From Oscillibacter valericigenes (GTDB taxonomy: Bacteria; Bacillota; Clostridia; Oscillospirales; Oscillospiraceae), in contig NZ_JACSNX010000001.1 of the NCBI RefSeq assembly GCF_016902445.1, positions 372,001 to 436,000 on the forward strand: DNA of 64,000 bases, given 5' to 3'. Positions 7,588 to 17,063 of this stretch are shown here, piece after piece. The translations under genes were made by a program, and so were the position numbers. The notes under the pieces are model-generated. The model did no database searches. It was not told where the DNA came from and worked only from the letters and a program-made list of their open reading frames with translations. The stretch's first letter is position 1, and each line of letters begins with the position of its first letter.

Positions 7588-7703
7588 GCGGATAGGTTAG
7601 ATTCGTGATAGAGTACGGAATATGGGACTGCGTAGCGTGTAGAATGTCCGCATAACGATGGCTGGCATCTTAGAATGCCGGTGAATTGAAGGGAGTGCTG
7701 AAA

Positions 7704-8693
7704 ATGGCGCGTTCCTCTTATCAGAAGCTGAAGCCTTTATATATCATGAATTACCTGCTTCAGAACTCGGATGAGGAGCATCCTGTCACCATCAAGCAGA
7801 TCGTGGAGTATCTCGGCGCCCAGGGCATCAGTGCCGAGCGCAAGAGTATTTACGATGACATTGAGGCTCTGCGCTTTTATGGCTTGGATATCATCCATGT
7901 GGATGCCGGCCGGTTCCAGGGCTACTATGTTGCACAGCGGAATTTCGAGCTACCTGAGCTGAAGCTGCTTGTGGATAGCGTACAGTCGTCTAAATTCATC
8001 ACGCATAAGAAGACAATGACGCTGATCCGGAAGATCGAGAAGCTGGCCAGCATCCATGAGGCGCAGCTCCTACAGCGCCAGGTCTATGTGAAGAATCGGA
8101 TCAAGACCATGAATGAGTCCATCTACTATAATGTGGATGCGATCCATGATGGGATCTCCCAGAATCGGAAGATCCAATTCAAATACTTCGAGTACACGGT
8201 GGAGAAGACAAGACACTACCGGAAGGACGGCGCCTTCTATGTGGTCAGCCCGTACGCACTCACCTGGGACGATGAGAACTACTACATGGTCGCCTTCGAC
8301 AGCGAGGCCGGTATCATCAAGCACTACCGTGTAGATAAGATGACCGACATCTCCACGCTGGAGGAGCATCGGGATGGTAGGGACGCTTTCGAGGCCCTGG
8401 ACATGGCCGTCTACGCCAGGAAGGTCTTCGGTATGTTCTCCGGCGAGGATGTTACCGTCCGGCTCCGCTTTGAGAACCACCTGGTGGGCGCTGTCTTAGA
8501 CCGGCTGGGTCAGGATGTCATGATCGTAAGAGATGGCGACGACCACTTCACGGTCAGTGCGGAAGTGGTCGTCAGCCCTCAATTCTTCGCCTGGGTCTGC
8601 GGTTTCGGCGCTGCAGCTCAAATCATCGGTCCCGAGCACGTTGTGCGTAAGATGGCTGACCATGTCAAAGGCATTGCCGCAATATATGATTGA
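7704..8693 (+). CDS. WYL-domain transcriptional regulator (329 aa)
   Basis: N-terminal helix-turn-helix (KPLYIMNYLLQNSD, then VTIKQIVEYLGAQGISAERKS, then IYDDIEALRFYGLDI) followed by a WYL-type ligand or nucleic-acid sensing domain (IQFKYFEYTVEK, FYVVSPYALTWDDENYYMVAF, KHYRVDKMTDI) and a C-terminal extension ending in the conserved GPEHVVRKM area. This is the standard WYL layout and length. Start ATG 7704 is chosen because AAGGGAG lies 8 bases before it; the upstream TTG at 7686 overlaps that site. Members regulate stress and mobile-element functions. The next gene follows after 14 bases in the same direction. Confidence 0.88.
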   Translation: MARSSYQKLKPLYIMNYLLQNSDEEHPVTIKQIVEYLGAQGISAERKSIYDDIEALRFYGLDIIHVDAGRFQGYYVAQRNFELPELKLLVDSVQSSKFITHKKTMTLIRKIEKLASIHEAQLLQRQVYVKNRIKTMNESIYYNVDAIHDGISQNRKIQFKYFEYTVEKTRHYRKDGAFYVVSPYALTWDDENYYMVAFDSEAGIIKHYRVDKMTDISTLEEHRDGRDAFEALDMAVYARKVFGMFSGEDVTVRLRFENHLVGAVLDRLGQDVMIVRDGDDHFTVSAEVVVSPQFFAWVCGFGAAAQIIGPEHVVRKMADHVKGIAAIYD

Positions 8694-8707
8694 AGGAGAG
8701 ATTCCAG

Positions 8708-9265
8708 ATGCATGAGTCCAACATTTACACCTGCTCCGCCTGTATGTATACCTTCCAGGCGGAGTCGAAGCCGGAGCTGTGTCCTGACTGCGGGAAGGCG
8801 GAAGTCCGGCCCGCTACCGACAAGGAGCGCGACGAGTATCTGGCAAACAAGGCGCTTGCTGATGACGCCCGCCCTGAGCGTACGTCGAAGCTTCAGCCCG
8901 ACTTGAGCGCAGAGGAGACTGCTGAACTGGAGCGCGTGATCGGTGTCATGCTGCCCTATATCCAAGAATGCCCACTCTACGACGTCATCTGGTCCGACAA
9001 ATTCGGGTACCTGCTCGTAACCATCCCGGGGAAGAAAAAATCGTGTGACTCAGATGCCATCCAGCTGGACGATCCCAGAAAGCTCCTGGACGAGCTGTAT
9101 TCCAATTTAGCTTACGACTTCATGGAGGATCACGGGTATCTGGGCGACTATGAAGCCATCACTCCGGAGGATGTTCTGGCCATGCGGGATTGGATGCGTG
9201 TCTACACCGATCAGTTGCCGGAATACGATGATGTCCTGGAACACATTCTGGCCAAGTTATCATGA
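8708..9265 (+). CDS. Zinc-ribbon hypothetical protein (185 aa)
   Basis: A rubredoxin-like ribbon lies at the very start (CSAC, then CPDCGK about 19 residues later), followed by an acidic, largely helical region. Start ATG 8708 is preceded by AAGGAGAG overlapping the stop of the WYL gene, so the two genes form a tight operon and the protein may work with or under that regulator. The C-terminal 60 residues (YDFMEDHGYLGDYEAIT) match no domain I know. It ends 38 bases before the convergent HD-GYP gene. Confidence 0.75.
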   Translation: MHESNIYTCSACMYTFQAESKPELCPDCGKAEVRPATDKERDEYLANKALADDARPERTSKLQPDLSAEETAELERVIGVMLPYIQECPLYDVIWSDKFGYLLVTIPGKKKSCDSDAIQLDDPRKLLDELYSNLAYDFMEDHGYLGDYEAITPEDVLAMRDWMRVYTDQLPEYDDVLEHILAKLS

Positions 9266-9303
9266 TATAGGCCCCAATTCCCTATCAGAGGAGGTGCAGG
9301 AAA

Positions 9304-10017
9304 TCAAAGCGGCCAATCATCTGTTGGTGCGCGCTTCTCAGCCTCGGTTTTATTCTCGTATGCCCATATCAACTCATCGGCGTTGATGATTTCATCGCTG
9401 ACTCCGCCGAATACCCATCTGCGATCATCATCCAGGCAGCGCAGGAGTCGTTCGTCGAATTGGCCGCAATCGCCATTTAAGATCATCTCCCATGCTCGGT
9501 CTATATAGACTGCGGGACGATACGGCCGCTTTTCCATCAGAGCAGAAAATGTGTCTGCAATGGATACGATCTGGAGCCAGGGCGTCAGTTCGGAACCTTG
9601 GAGTCCGTCAGGGTATCCTTTGCCGTCGATCCGCTCATGGTGGTGAAGAGCGATCTCGAAGGCGTATTTTCTTAATAGCGGCTCTTCATAAGCCGGATGG
9701 AAGTAAATGAGCATGGCTCCATCCATGGTATGGAGCTGCATCTTCTCGCGCTCTTCCGGAGTCAGATGACCACGCTTATTGAGGAGGCTCTTGGGAGTCA
9801 GCAGTTTTCCCACGTCATGCAGGTACGCTGCATTGGAGATCATCCTCGCCTCGCGGGGATCGAAAATAAAGTCCGGGATATGACACATGGTGGTCGTTTT
9901 CAGCATACCGAACGTGTATCTTCGAACGCAGTATGGATGCTTGCTTGAGTATCTGAACGTGTTGTTGCGTGCCGTATCCACCATGGCATTGACTTGAGAT
10001 ATAACCTCTTGCAACAT
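9304..10017 (-). CDS. HD-GYP domain phosphohydrolase-like protein (237 aa)
   Basis: Contains the metal-binding HDVGK at about 68-72, a downstream HTMDGA, the HHHERIDGKGYPDGL signature that defines HD-GYP domains, and the ADTFSALMEKRPYR segment that follows it in the family. HD-GYP proteins hydrolyse cyclic di-GMP or related cyclic dinucleotides. There is no receiver or membrane domain, so it is a stand-alone cytosolic enzyme. It is the distal gene of the surface-adhesin operon, with AAGGAG 11 bases before the ATG. A role in tuning surface or transfer functions through a second messenger is an inference. Confidence 0.88.
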   Translation of the reverse strand: MLQEVISQVNAMVDTARNNTFRYSSKHPYCVRRYTFGMLKTTTMCHIPDFIFDPREARMISNAAYLHDVGKLLTPKSLLNKRGHLTPEEREKMQLHTMDGAMLIYFHPAYEEPLLRKYAFEIALHHHERIDGKGYPDGLQGSELTPWLQIVSIADTFSALMEKRPYRPAVYIDRAWEMILNGDCGQFDERLLRCLDDDRRWVFGGVSDEIINADELIWAYENKTEAEKRAPTDDWPL

Positions 10018-10049
10018 GATGACATCTCTCCTTAATCTGATATAAAGGT

Positions 10050-10077
10050 GCGGAGGCCCCTGCCAGGGGGCCTCCGC
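10050..10077 (-). other. Intergenic hairpin before the HD-GYP gene
   Basis: An 11-bp perfect stem (gcggaggcccc/ggggcctccgc) with a 6-base loop lies between the 119-residue gene and the HD-GYP gene. On the minus strand it is followed by a weak, interrupted T run, so it may cause partial termination or protect upstream mRNA. Confidence 0.5.
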
Positions 10078-10119
10078 TTCGATCGTGTAAGGGACTTGTG
10101 GTAAAGCAACTTGGAGGAA

Positions 10120-10479
10120 TTAGCGCTTGTCGGGCGCCTCCACGAGGCCGATGAAGCTGTAGTCCTCATTCCAGTGCGGATCGTCGCCGTGGGTGTCCAG
10201 GGGATAACAGGACCCATCCGCAGTCAGCTCCAGGTACCTGACAGGCAACTGGAACTGCCGGGAACCGTCATCCATGATGGCGTTAAGCCCCCGGACAGGG
10301 ATGATCCCGACTGTGTGCTTTATGCCCATGAGGGCGTCATCCAGTTCGGGACTACTCTGCGTGTGGAGAACCTCGCCGTTGTCCAGATGGAAGGCGGTAG
10401 TGCCGTCCGCCTCATCCACGGCCATAACGATGTGCCGGACATTGACGAGGCAGTTGTTGATGACAATGAATCTGTTCAT
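10120..10479 (-). CDS. Hypothetical protein (119 aa) downstream of the adhesin
   Basis: The start at ATG 10479 is preceded by AAAGGAG with 9 bases spacing. The N-terminus (MNRFIVINNCLVNVRHIVM) and the next segment (TTAFHLDNGEVLHTQSS) look like a small LytTR-like or beta-rich fold, but I cannot assign it. It has no signal peptide and no membrane segment, so it is cytosolic although its upstream neighbour is a giant surface protein. A 9-bp perfect hairpin stands in its leader. Confidence 0.7.
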   Translation of the reverse strand: MNRFIVINNCLVNVRHIVMAVDEADGTTAFHLDNGEVLHTQSSPELDDALMGIKHTVGIIPVRGLNAIMDDGSRQFQLPVRYLELTADGSCYPLDTHGDDPHWNEDYSFIGLVEAPDKR

Positions 10480-10498
10480 GATTGCATGCTCCTTTCCT

Positions 10499-10520
10499 GG
10501 CGGGCACTTGCGTGCCCGCC
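10499..10520 (-). other. Hairpin in the leader of the 119-residue gene
   Basis: Perfect 9-bp stem (ggcgggcac/gtgcccgcc) with a four-base loop, ending 12 bases or less before the AAAGGAG ribosome site. No T tract follows. It could limit translation or mark an RNA processing point. Confidence 0.45.
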
Positions 10521-10626
10521 AATTCCATAGTGTTGATAGGTACATATGTGCAGCTGGCCGGGGAAAAGCGCCAGCTCCCTGCCAGGTGCTGCTGAAGGAA
10601 AGTCCGCTCGATCCCATAGCCTGGCC

Positions 10627-13600
10627 TTAATAGCCAGTCTTGGGCAGCGGGGTGTTGGGCTGGAACCGGCGCACGACAGTGACCCAGTTGCTCAGCGCGG
10701 TCTGCCACTCATTGAGGTACTGGCCGCCCACATCACTGCGGTTAACGATCTGGTATCCGTTGGCGAGCGTGCCCTTGACCTGTACCTGAATGGTGGGATT
10801 GATCACGGACGCGAAGCCGCTGGCCACCGTCCCGAACTCGAACCGGACATCCGTCACATACTCGCCCTGCGCCAGGCCGAGCGCCTGGGCACTGAGGCTG
10901 ACGGAGTAGTTGTTGCTCGTGAGCAGGTTGCTTGCGAGCACTCGGTAGTCGTTGGTATTGGTCTTGAAGGTGATCCGATAGTAGAGCCGCTGGTTATAGG
11001 TGCCGGTCGTGAGGCTCATGGCATTGGTAGCGTCCGTGGGGAGCCTATCATGCCAATAGAAGTTATTGAGCGCGACATTGGAGGTATTGGCGATGTTGGA
11101 GAGGTCGTAGCGCATGCTCGTACCGGGCTGCACCTCGTAGTTGCCGGTCTTCTTGATGGTGACGCCGAGGTTGGCCGGCTTATTGTAGGCCGTCAGCTTG
11201 ATGATCTGACCGGGATACTCGATCTCCGCCTCCATCTTCTCGCCGCTGAGCTGGTAATAGGCCGGAGCCGACACCTCAGTCACATAGTAGCGGCCAAGAG
11301 GCAGCGGGTCAGATGCCGCAACGCCATGCGCGTCTGTGGTGATGTACCCTACCACCTTGCCGGATCGCGCCTGGGTGATCTCGAAGACGGCGCCCTCCAA
11401 CTCCTTGCCGGCGAGGTCGCCGGTGACAGGGTTGTTCTCCGCCGCATACTTGCGGATCTGGATCTGACCGGTGATGGCAGTGTTCTCCCAGGTGATCTGG
11501 GCACACTTGCCGCGCTCCACCCAGACGGTCTTGTACTGCTCGTCGAGCGTGTAACCTTCCGCCGCTTCCAACTCGCGCAGGTAGTAGCGGCCGGGCGTCA
11601 GCTCGTCATCGATCCAGATGTAGCCGTCCTGGTCAGTCACATACTCACCGATTGGATTCTTGCCGGAATCGTACAGAATGAATTTGACTCCGTAGATGCC
11701 CTCGCGGGTGCTGGAGTCGATCTTATGGATCATAATGGAGGACATACGCTGGTTCTCGATCTCTAGTGTTGCCGTCTCCCCATCCTTGACGCAGATGTAT
11801 GCGGGGGTGGTGTCCAGCTGGTAGCCATCGGCCGCCTCCAGCTCAGTCACCTGGTACCAGCCGCTCTCCGCCTCCGGGATATTGATGACGCCGTTGCGGT
11901 CAGTGGTGTAGTTGCCGAGGATCTCACCATCCATCTTGCGGACCTCGAACTTCACGCCCGGAATGCGAGTGCCGGTATCCTTGTCCGACTTGATGATCTG
12001 GAGTCCGCCGATTTTGGTGTTATAGAACGTCAATGTCTGGGTATCCTGCGCATTTACTTCAACCGTCTGCGTCCGAGTGGCGGGATCAATGAGATAGCCG
12101 TCGATCGTCTTCGTCTCCGTGACGACGATCGTGCCGGTGATCCCGGTGATCCGGATCTCACCGTTGGCATCAGTTGTGTAAAGACCCTTGCTGGACATAT
12201 GGCCGTTGTCATAATCCACGTAGCTGCCATCGCTGTAAGTCAGCTGGAACTCCACGCCGGCCAAGGGTTCCTTCGTCTCGGAATCCAACTTCCGAATGAC
12301 CAAGGCGCCCTTCTGGGCGTTGTAGAAGGTCAGGGTCTGGACGGTGCCCTCACGAATTTCGATCGATTTCGGGGTGGAGTCCAGGACGTAGCCATCAGGT
12401 ACTTTGATCTCCTTTGCGGTAACGGTGATGCCCGGCTCCAAGCCTTCAATGACGATCTGGCCGGCCTCATCAGTGACAAATTCACCGTTGCTCTGGCCGA
12501 CTACCGCGCCGCTGGAGTCAGTGACCCGGAAGGTGACGCCCTTCAGGGGCTGAGTCGTGCCCTCGATATACTTCTGGATGACCAGGGTGGTGCTGGGCGT
12601 GTTATAAAACGTCAGAGACTGGGTATCGTTGGGATTCACCACAACCGTCTGTGTCTGCGTGCTCGGATTGATGCTGTAGCCGGGGATCGACTTCGTCTCC
12701 GTGACAACGAGAGTGCCGACCACGCCGTCGATCTGGATCTGGCCATTCTCATCGGTAACGTACAAGCCGTTGCTGGAGATGTAGCCATCCTCGTCAGGTA
12801 CGTACTCGCCAGTCGAAGTCGTCACCTTGAACGTGACGCCGGCCAGAGGCTTGCCAGACAGAGAGTCGCGTTTATTGATAATGAGGGAGCCGGCCTTGGA
12901 GTTGGTCACGACGACGGTCTGGGTATCCCCACCCTCGCCGATGACCACATTGGTCGTGGCCTGGTCGATCACATAGCCCTGAGGCGCCTTGATCTCAGTG
13001 ACTACATAGGCACCGGGCGCTAAGTTCGTGATGTGGATCTGACCACTGGAATCCGTCTCAAAGATCCCATTCTGCGTTAAGGTGCTGGTCCCAATGACGC
13101 CGTCAAGGCCAACTTCGCACCCTGCCGCAGTCGTGATCCTGAACTGGGCGCCGGGCAGAGGAGCGCCGGTGGCACTGTCTCGCTTGACGATGATCAGTTC
13201 GCCTTTGGGCTGGTTCTTGAATGTCAGGGAAACGGTACGGCCTTCTTTGATTTGGATCGTTTGGGACTGGCTGTCGATAATATAGCCCGGAGGCGCGGAC
13301 ACCTCAGTGACGATGACGCTCTTGCCGGGCGTCAGGCCTTCGATCCGGATCTCACCATTCTCGTCGGTGCGGTAAAGACCATTGGAGTCGCCGATCAGAG
13401 TTCCATCGGCATACGTGACTTTGAATTCCGCATCCGGCAACGTGATGCTGGGGTTGACCGAGCACACTTTCCGGATCAGCAGGATGCCGTCGGGTGCATT
13501 TTCAAATCTCACGCTGACGACACTCTGCTCGCCGCTGTCGGCCAGGTAGATGGTCTCAGAGGACTGGATGATGTGATAGCCATCCGCCGGGTCCACCTCT

Positions 13601-16230
13601 TCCAGGATATAGGTGCCGGCTTCAAGACCCGTCCAAATGGCGGTGCCATTCTTCCCGGTCACCTTCTGCCCAATCACGGTACCGCCGGTACCACTCGTGC
13701 CGCCGAGGTATCTCAGCTGGAAGGTGGCGCCGGGCAGAGCCTCGCCGGTAACGCTGTCGTATTTTTCTACGATCACGGCGTTGAGGGGGGTATTCTGGAA
13801 GGTGACGGTCTTCGACTCGCCGCCATGGAGGACGATCTTCTGCGTGGTGGGCTCCTTCATCTGGAATCCAGGCGCCGGCTCGACCTCCGTGATGGTGTAT
13901 TCGCCGGGGTACAGGCGCTTGCCCTGCTCATGGAGTTTGATCTCACCATTCTCGTCGGTGAGGATCTCTCCGTAGTCGATGGTTTCCGGTGCATCCGCAG
14001 CTTCGCCGGTGGATGTGAACGTGATATGAAAACGCGCTCCCTCAACGGGAGCGCCGGCAACGGAGTCTTCCTTATAGATGGTCAATTCAGGCGATTTGCT
14101 GTTTTTGAAGACCAGCTCCTTCTCGTCACCGGCATTCAAGCTGATTACCTGCTCGCGGTCAGCGTCCTTATCCGGCAGGTAGTACGGTGCGGGGACGGAG
14201 GTCTCAATGACCCGGTAGGTGCCCGGCTCCACACGCAGCGTGACAGTGCCGTCCTGCCCAGTAGTCACATAGGTCTGGAAGTCACTGTCCACGCCCTCGA
14301 TCCGAAAGACGGTACCGGGAATGGTGGTATCGGTATCGGCCGCATCGACCTTCGCGATCTTCAGTTGGGGTTTCTTCAAGTTATCAAAGACCAAGGTCTG
14401 GTCATCGCCAGGGCCAAGCCAGATGGTCTGCGTGGGTTCCGCTGCCACGACATACGGCTCAGGCACCGAAATCTCCGTTACGGTATAGCTGTCAACCGGG
14501 AGCCCGGTCAGGGTGGCGGTGCCATCCTCCCCGGTGATGACGTCATTGTGATAGCCGTGGTGAATGCCTTTGATCTCAAAGTGCGCTCCGGGCACGACCT
14601 CCTTGGTCTGGCTGTCGCGCTTCAAGATGGTCAGGTTAGGCAGCTTGTGATCGACGGCAGTGACGGAGATCGTGCCTCCGCCATCGATATCTGCCTGATC
14701 CACATGCACAACGACCGGCTCCGTCAGCCGAGCGTAGGGGGCGGGCACAGACACCTCAACAAAGGCGTAGAGGCCCTCAGTGATATTGGTGACGGTAATC
14801 TTGCCGGAGGCGTCGGTCTTCTCGGTCGCGACGATCTGCCCATCTTTCAGGACATTGAAGACTGCGCCTTCCAGAGGCCGCTCGGAGTCATCCAGCTTCA
14901 GCAATTCGAGCTTGACTTTGGCATCATTCTCAAATACCAGATCCACGTCCGCTTTCCCATCCCAGTGGAAGGTCTGCCTTACTTTGTCAGGATCACTGCT
15001 CATGGAGTAGCCGTTGGGCGGAGTGACCTCAGTGGCGACATAGTCGCCAACGGGCATGGTATCCCAAGGCACATTCTGGAGATAGCCGCCCGCGCCAGTC
15101 GTGTAGGTACCAACGAAATCATTATCGATGCCTTCGATTTTGATCACGGCGCCAGGCAGGCCCTTGGTGGGGTCATCGGAATCGACCTTGCGGATACTGC
15201 CTTCGCTGGTGATGATAGGGGTGTCGGTGAAGGTCACGGTGACAGTCGTTTCCCCAGTGGTGCTGGGCAGAACGACATACTGGGGGCCGGGGTTATCGAT
15301 CTCGTACCCCTCCGGCGGGTCCAGCTCCGTGACGGCATAGGTGCCGGCATCCAGCGGGAAGATCGTGTAGGTACCGTCCGAGCCGGTGACGACCTCCTGG
15401 GAGTAGCTGCCGTTCTCAGAGGTGACGAGGAAACGGGCACCGGCCAATCCCTGGTTCTGATTGGAGGAATCCACCTTGCGCACGGTCAGCTGGTACTGCT
15501 CACGGGTGATGGTCAGCTCACCGACCATGACGGACTGGACGTCGTTTGCGGGGTGATAGCTGGAGCCCGGCCCGGCGTAAGTGTACTCGTACACTGCGCA
15601 GTCACCCCAGACGCCCTGCCTGCCGAGGTCGAGGATGTACTGGGCGCGGTCGCGGAAAGACCAGCCGTCCAGCTCGTCGTCAATGCTGGTGTAGCTGGCA
15701 TGCTCCAAGTTATTGTAGACGTACATCAGCTCTTCCGCGCAGGCGACGGTGGGATCGGAGAGCAGATTTGCTTTGTAGCGCCACACCACCGCCTGCACCC
15801 ACGCATTCATGGTCCACGTGTAGTCCGAGCCCCATACCTCATCCACGCCCAAGGCATGCGCCTCGTCCGTGAAGATGCCCTTGGAGTGGGCGTAAAAGTA
15901 GGCCATCATGATTTCCACGGTCTCATTGGAGATCGACTTGGGGCTGTCCCAGGTATGGCCTTCCAAGGACCAGCCCATACCCGCACCCTTCTGGGAACAA
16001 AAGCCCATGATGCTGTCGCCATCTACATCGAACTGCATCTTATGCATATAGCAGACGCCGAGCGCCGGAGACTCATAGTGGATACCGTTGTAAGTACAGT
16101 CATCCAGAGTGATGGTTTCCGGGCCGGCGGCGAATGCAGTTGCCGGGAACAGGCCCAGCATACACACCAGGACGAGCAGCATCGCTGTGAGCCTGGTATG
16201 CGATCTTCGGAAACTCTTAAAGATTTTCAT
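10627..16230 (-). CDS. Giant surface adhesin: thioester domain plus 15 Cna-B/SpaA repeats, ends in LPKTGY
   Basis: 1,867 residues from ATG 16230 (AAAGGAG ten bases upstream; the ATG at 16239 is too close to it). A signal peptide (hydrophobic core around 14-33, cleavage near TAFAAG) is followed by a thioester-type domain at about 36-225, with candidate Cys78 (MGFCSQKG) and Gln146 in WVQAVVW. Then come about 15 prealbumin-like Cna-B repeats of 88-105 residues, each with an opening K-x-D, a central VTE-type Glu and a closing F-x-N, the signature of intramolecular isopeptide bonds. A distinct C-terminal domain (NLGVTIKKTG onward) ends NTPLPKTGY and stops, with no membrane helix or basic tail. It is the presumed substrate of the adjacent sortase and would mediate cell contact. 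Confidence 0.9.
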   Translation of the reverse strand: MKIFKSFRRSHTRLTAMLLVLVCMLGLFPATAFAAGPETITLDDCTYNGIHYESPALGVCYMHKMQFDVDGDSIMGFCSQKGAGMGWSLEGHTWDSPKSISNETVEIMMAYFYAHSKGIFTDEAHALGVDEVWGSDYTWTMNAWVQAVVWRYKANLLSDPTVACAEELMYVYNNLEHASYTSIDDELDGWSFRDRAQYILDLGRQGVWGDCAVYEYTYAGPGSSYHPANDVQSVMVGELTITREQYQLTVRKVDSSNQNQGLAGARFLVTSENGSYSQEVVTGSDGTYTIFPLDAGTYAVTELDPPEGYEIDNPGPQYVVLPSTTGETTVTVTFTDTPIITSEGSIRKVDSDDPTKGLPGAVIKIEGIDNDFVGTYTTGAGGYLQNVPWDTMPVGDYVATEVTPPNGYSMSSDPDKVRQTFHWDGKADVDLVFENDAKVKLELLKLDDSERPLEGAVFNVLKDGQIVATEKTDASGKITVTNITEGLYAFVEVSVPAPYARLTEPVVVHVDQADIDGGGTISVTAVDHKLPNLTILKRDSQTKEVVPGAHFEIKGIHHGYHNDVITGEDGTATLTGLPVDSYTVTEISVPEPYVVAAEPTQTIWLGPGDDQTLVFDNLKKPQLKIAKVDAADTDTTIPGTVFRIEGVDSDFQTYVTTGQDGTVTLRVEPGTYRVIETSVPAPYYLPDKDADREQVISLNAGDEKELVFKNSKSPELTIYKEDSVAGAPVEGARFHITFTSTGEAADAPETIDYGEILTDENGEIKLHEQGKRLYPGEYTITEVEPAPGFQMKEPTTQKIVLHGGESKTVTFQNTPLNAVIVEKYDSVTGEALPGATFQLRYLGGTSGTGGTVIGQKVTGKNGTAIWTGLEAGTYILEEVDPADGYHIIQSSETIYLADSGEQSVVSVRFENAPDGILLIRKVCSVNPSITLPDAEFKVTYADGTLIGDSNGLYRTDENGEIRIEGLTPGKSVIVTEVSAPPGYIIDSQSQTIQIKEGRTVSLTFKNQPKGELIIVKRDSATGAPLPGAQFRITTAAGCEVGLDGVIGTSTLTQNGIFETDSSGQIHITNLAPGAYVVTEIKAPQGYVIDQATTNVVIGEGGDTQTVVVTNSKAGSLIINKRDSLSGKPLAGVTFKVTTSTGEYVPDEDGYISSNGLYVTDENGQIQIDGVVGTLVVTETKSIPGYSINPSTQTQTVVVNPNDTQSLTFYNTPSTTLVIQKYIEGTTQPLKGVTFRVTDSSGAVVGQSNGEFVTDEAGQIVIEGLEPGITVTAKEIKVPDGYVLDSTPKSIEIREGTVQTLTFYNAQKGALVIRKLDSETKEPLAGVEFQLTYSDGSYVDYDNGHMSSKGLYTTDANGEIRITGITGTIVVTETKTIDGYLIDPATRTQTVEVNAQDTQTLTFYNTKIGGLQIIKSDKDTGTRIPGVKFEVRKMDGEILGNYTTDRNGVINIPEAESGWYQVTELEAADGYQLDTTPAYICVKDGETATLEIENQRMSSIMIHKIDSSTREGIYGVKFILYDSGKNPIGEYVTDQDGYIWIDDELTPGRYYLRELEAAEGYTLDEQYKTVWVERGKCAQITWENTAITGQIQIRKYAAENNPVTGDLAGKELEGAVFEITQARSGKVVGYITTDAHGVAASDPLPLGRYYVTEVSAPAYYQLSGEKMEAEIEYPGQIIKLTAYNKPANLGVTIKKTGNYEVQPGTSMRYDLSNIANTSNVALNNFYWHDRLPTDATNAMSLTTGTYNQRLYYRITFKTNTNDYRVLASNLLTSNNYSVSLSAQALGLAQGEYVTDVRFEFGTVASGFASVINPTIQVQVKGTLANGYQIVNRSDVGGQYLNEWQTALSNWVTVVRRFQPNTPLPKTGY

Positions 16231-16262
16231 TTTGCACATGCTCCTTTACTTGTCAGGGCATG

Positions 16263-16293
16263 AAAAAAGGCCTCCCGCTTATAGCGGGAGACC
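16263..16293 (-). terminator. Terminator between the CAP gene and the adhesin gene
   Basis: An 11-bp stem with one mismatch (ggcctcccgct/agcgggagacc) and a 3-base loop, followed on the minus strand by six T residues. It lies just after the CAP-domain gene and 33 bases before the adhesin start. No full promoter fits between them, so it probably sets the ratio of adhesin to upstream gene products by partial termination. Confidence 0.7.
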
Positions 16294-16314
16294 TTCCGAT
16301 CATGCACGATTTGG

Positions 16315-17004
16315 TTAGCCGTAGGGGTTATGCGTGTTGGGATTGCCGACGAACAGGTAACAGTAGGTGATGCCCCGATCCACTGCGATGCCAACGCCGA
16401 TGCTGTCGCATTCGGCGTCCATCATGGTCCTGTAGTGGCCGGGTGACTGCACCCAGTTATCCACTGCCTTCTGTGCGATGGTGGATTCAGCGGTGCCGGT
16501 AAATACCGTGAGGTTACTGCCAAAGCCATAAGGATAGCCGGCCTGGATCACCGCCTCGCACTCTTCCCGGTTATGGTGCCAGGTGTAGTGGCGGTCCGCG
16601 CACTCCTGCGCGGCCTCCATCAGCGGCTGGCTGATGGCCAAGTCGGGCACTCCATTCTGATTACGGAGGCGGTTGATCATACTGATCAGGTCCAGACGCA
16701 CCTGACTCAGACCTGTGGCGGCGGGCTCCGGCTTCTGCCCGGTGTAGGGTGCGTCGCTTTCCATATAGACGCCATCATCCCAGTACACGTTGAAGTCGAG
16801 CAGAGCGGCGATGTCCCGCAGCTTGAAGTAGTTGTGGCCGCCAATGTTATAGCCCTGAAGGGTGACTTCACTGCCATCAAGAAAGATGGGTGAAGTGGTG
16901 AGAGTTGCCGTTACCGTTTGCGAAACCGCAGATGCCGCTCCAGTGCAAACGATCACAGCAGAGCCGAGCAGCAGGCCGGCCAGGAAGTGGATTGCATGTT
17001 TCAT
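16315..17004 (-). CDS. Secreted CAP (SCP/PR-1) domain protein
   Basis: 229 residues from ATG 17004 (GAGGTG six bases upstream). Signal peptide in the first 25-28 residues. Next comes a short copper-amine-oxidase-N-like segment (IFLDGSEVTLQGYNIGGHNYFKLRDIAALL), common in Firmicute surface proteins, then a CAP domain with MINRLRNQNGVPDL, the conserved AQECADRHYTWHHNRE and QSPGHYRTMMD and a final YCYLFVG. Bacterial CAP proteins are extracellular and usually of unknown activity. Here it sits between the sortase gene and the adhesin gene, implying a surface role in mating contact. It has no LPxTG motif of its own. Confidence 0.88.
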   Translation of the reverse strand: MKHAIHFLAGLLLGSAVIVCTGAASAVSQTVTATLTTSPIFLDGSEVTLQGYNIGGHNYFKLRDIAALLDFNVYWDDGVYMESDAPYTGQKPEPAATGLSQVRLDLISMINRLRNQNGVPDLAISQPLMEAAQECADRHYTWHHNREECEAVIQAGYPYGFGSNLTVFTGTAESTIAQKAVDNWVQSPGHYRTMMDAECDSIGVGIAVDRGITYCYLFVGNPNTHNPYG

Positions 17005-17063
17005 GTTCGTCACCTCATAGAAAGATATTCCAGCCCTCTCTACGAGGCCTAAGTCAGTGGCGA

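Noticed and set aside
10540..10626. Frameshift hiding a normal membrane tail after LPKTG of the adhesin
   Set aside because: All three frames after the stop lack a hydrophobic helix, so a single frameshift does not restore a sorting signal.
13252..16263. A 1,003-codon open frame on the plus strand
   Set aside because: It is the reverse complement of the adhesin gene; GC-rich repeat coding on one strand opens the other. No ribosome site, no domain.
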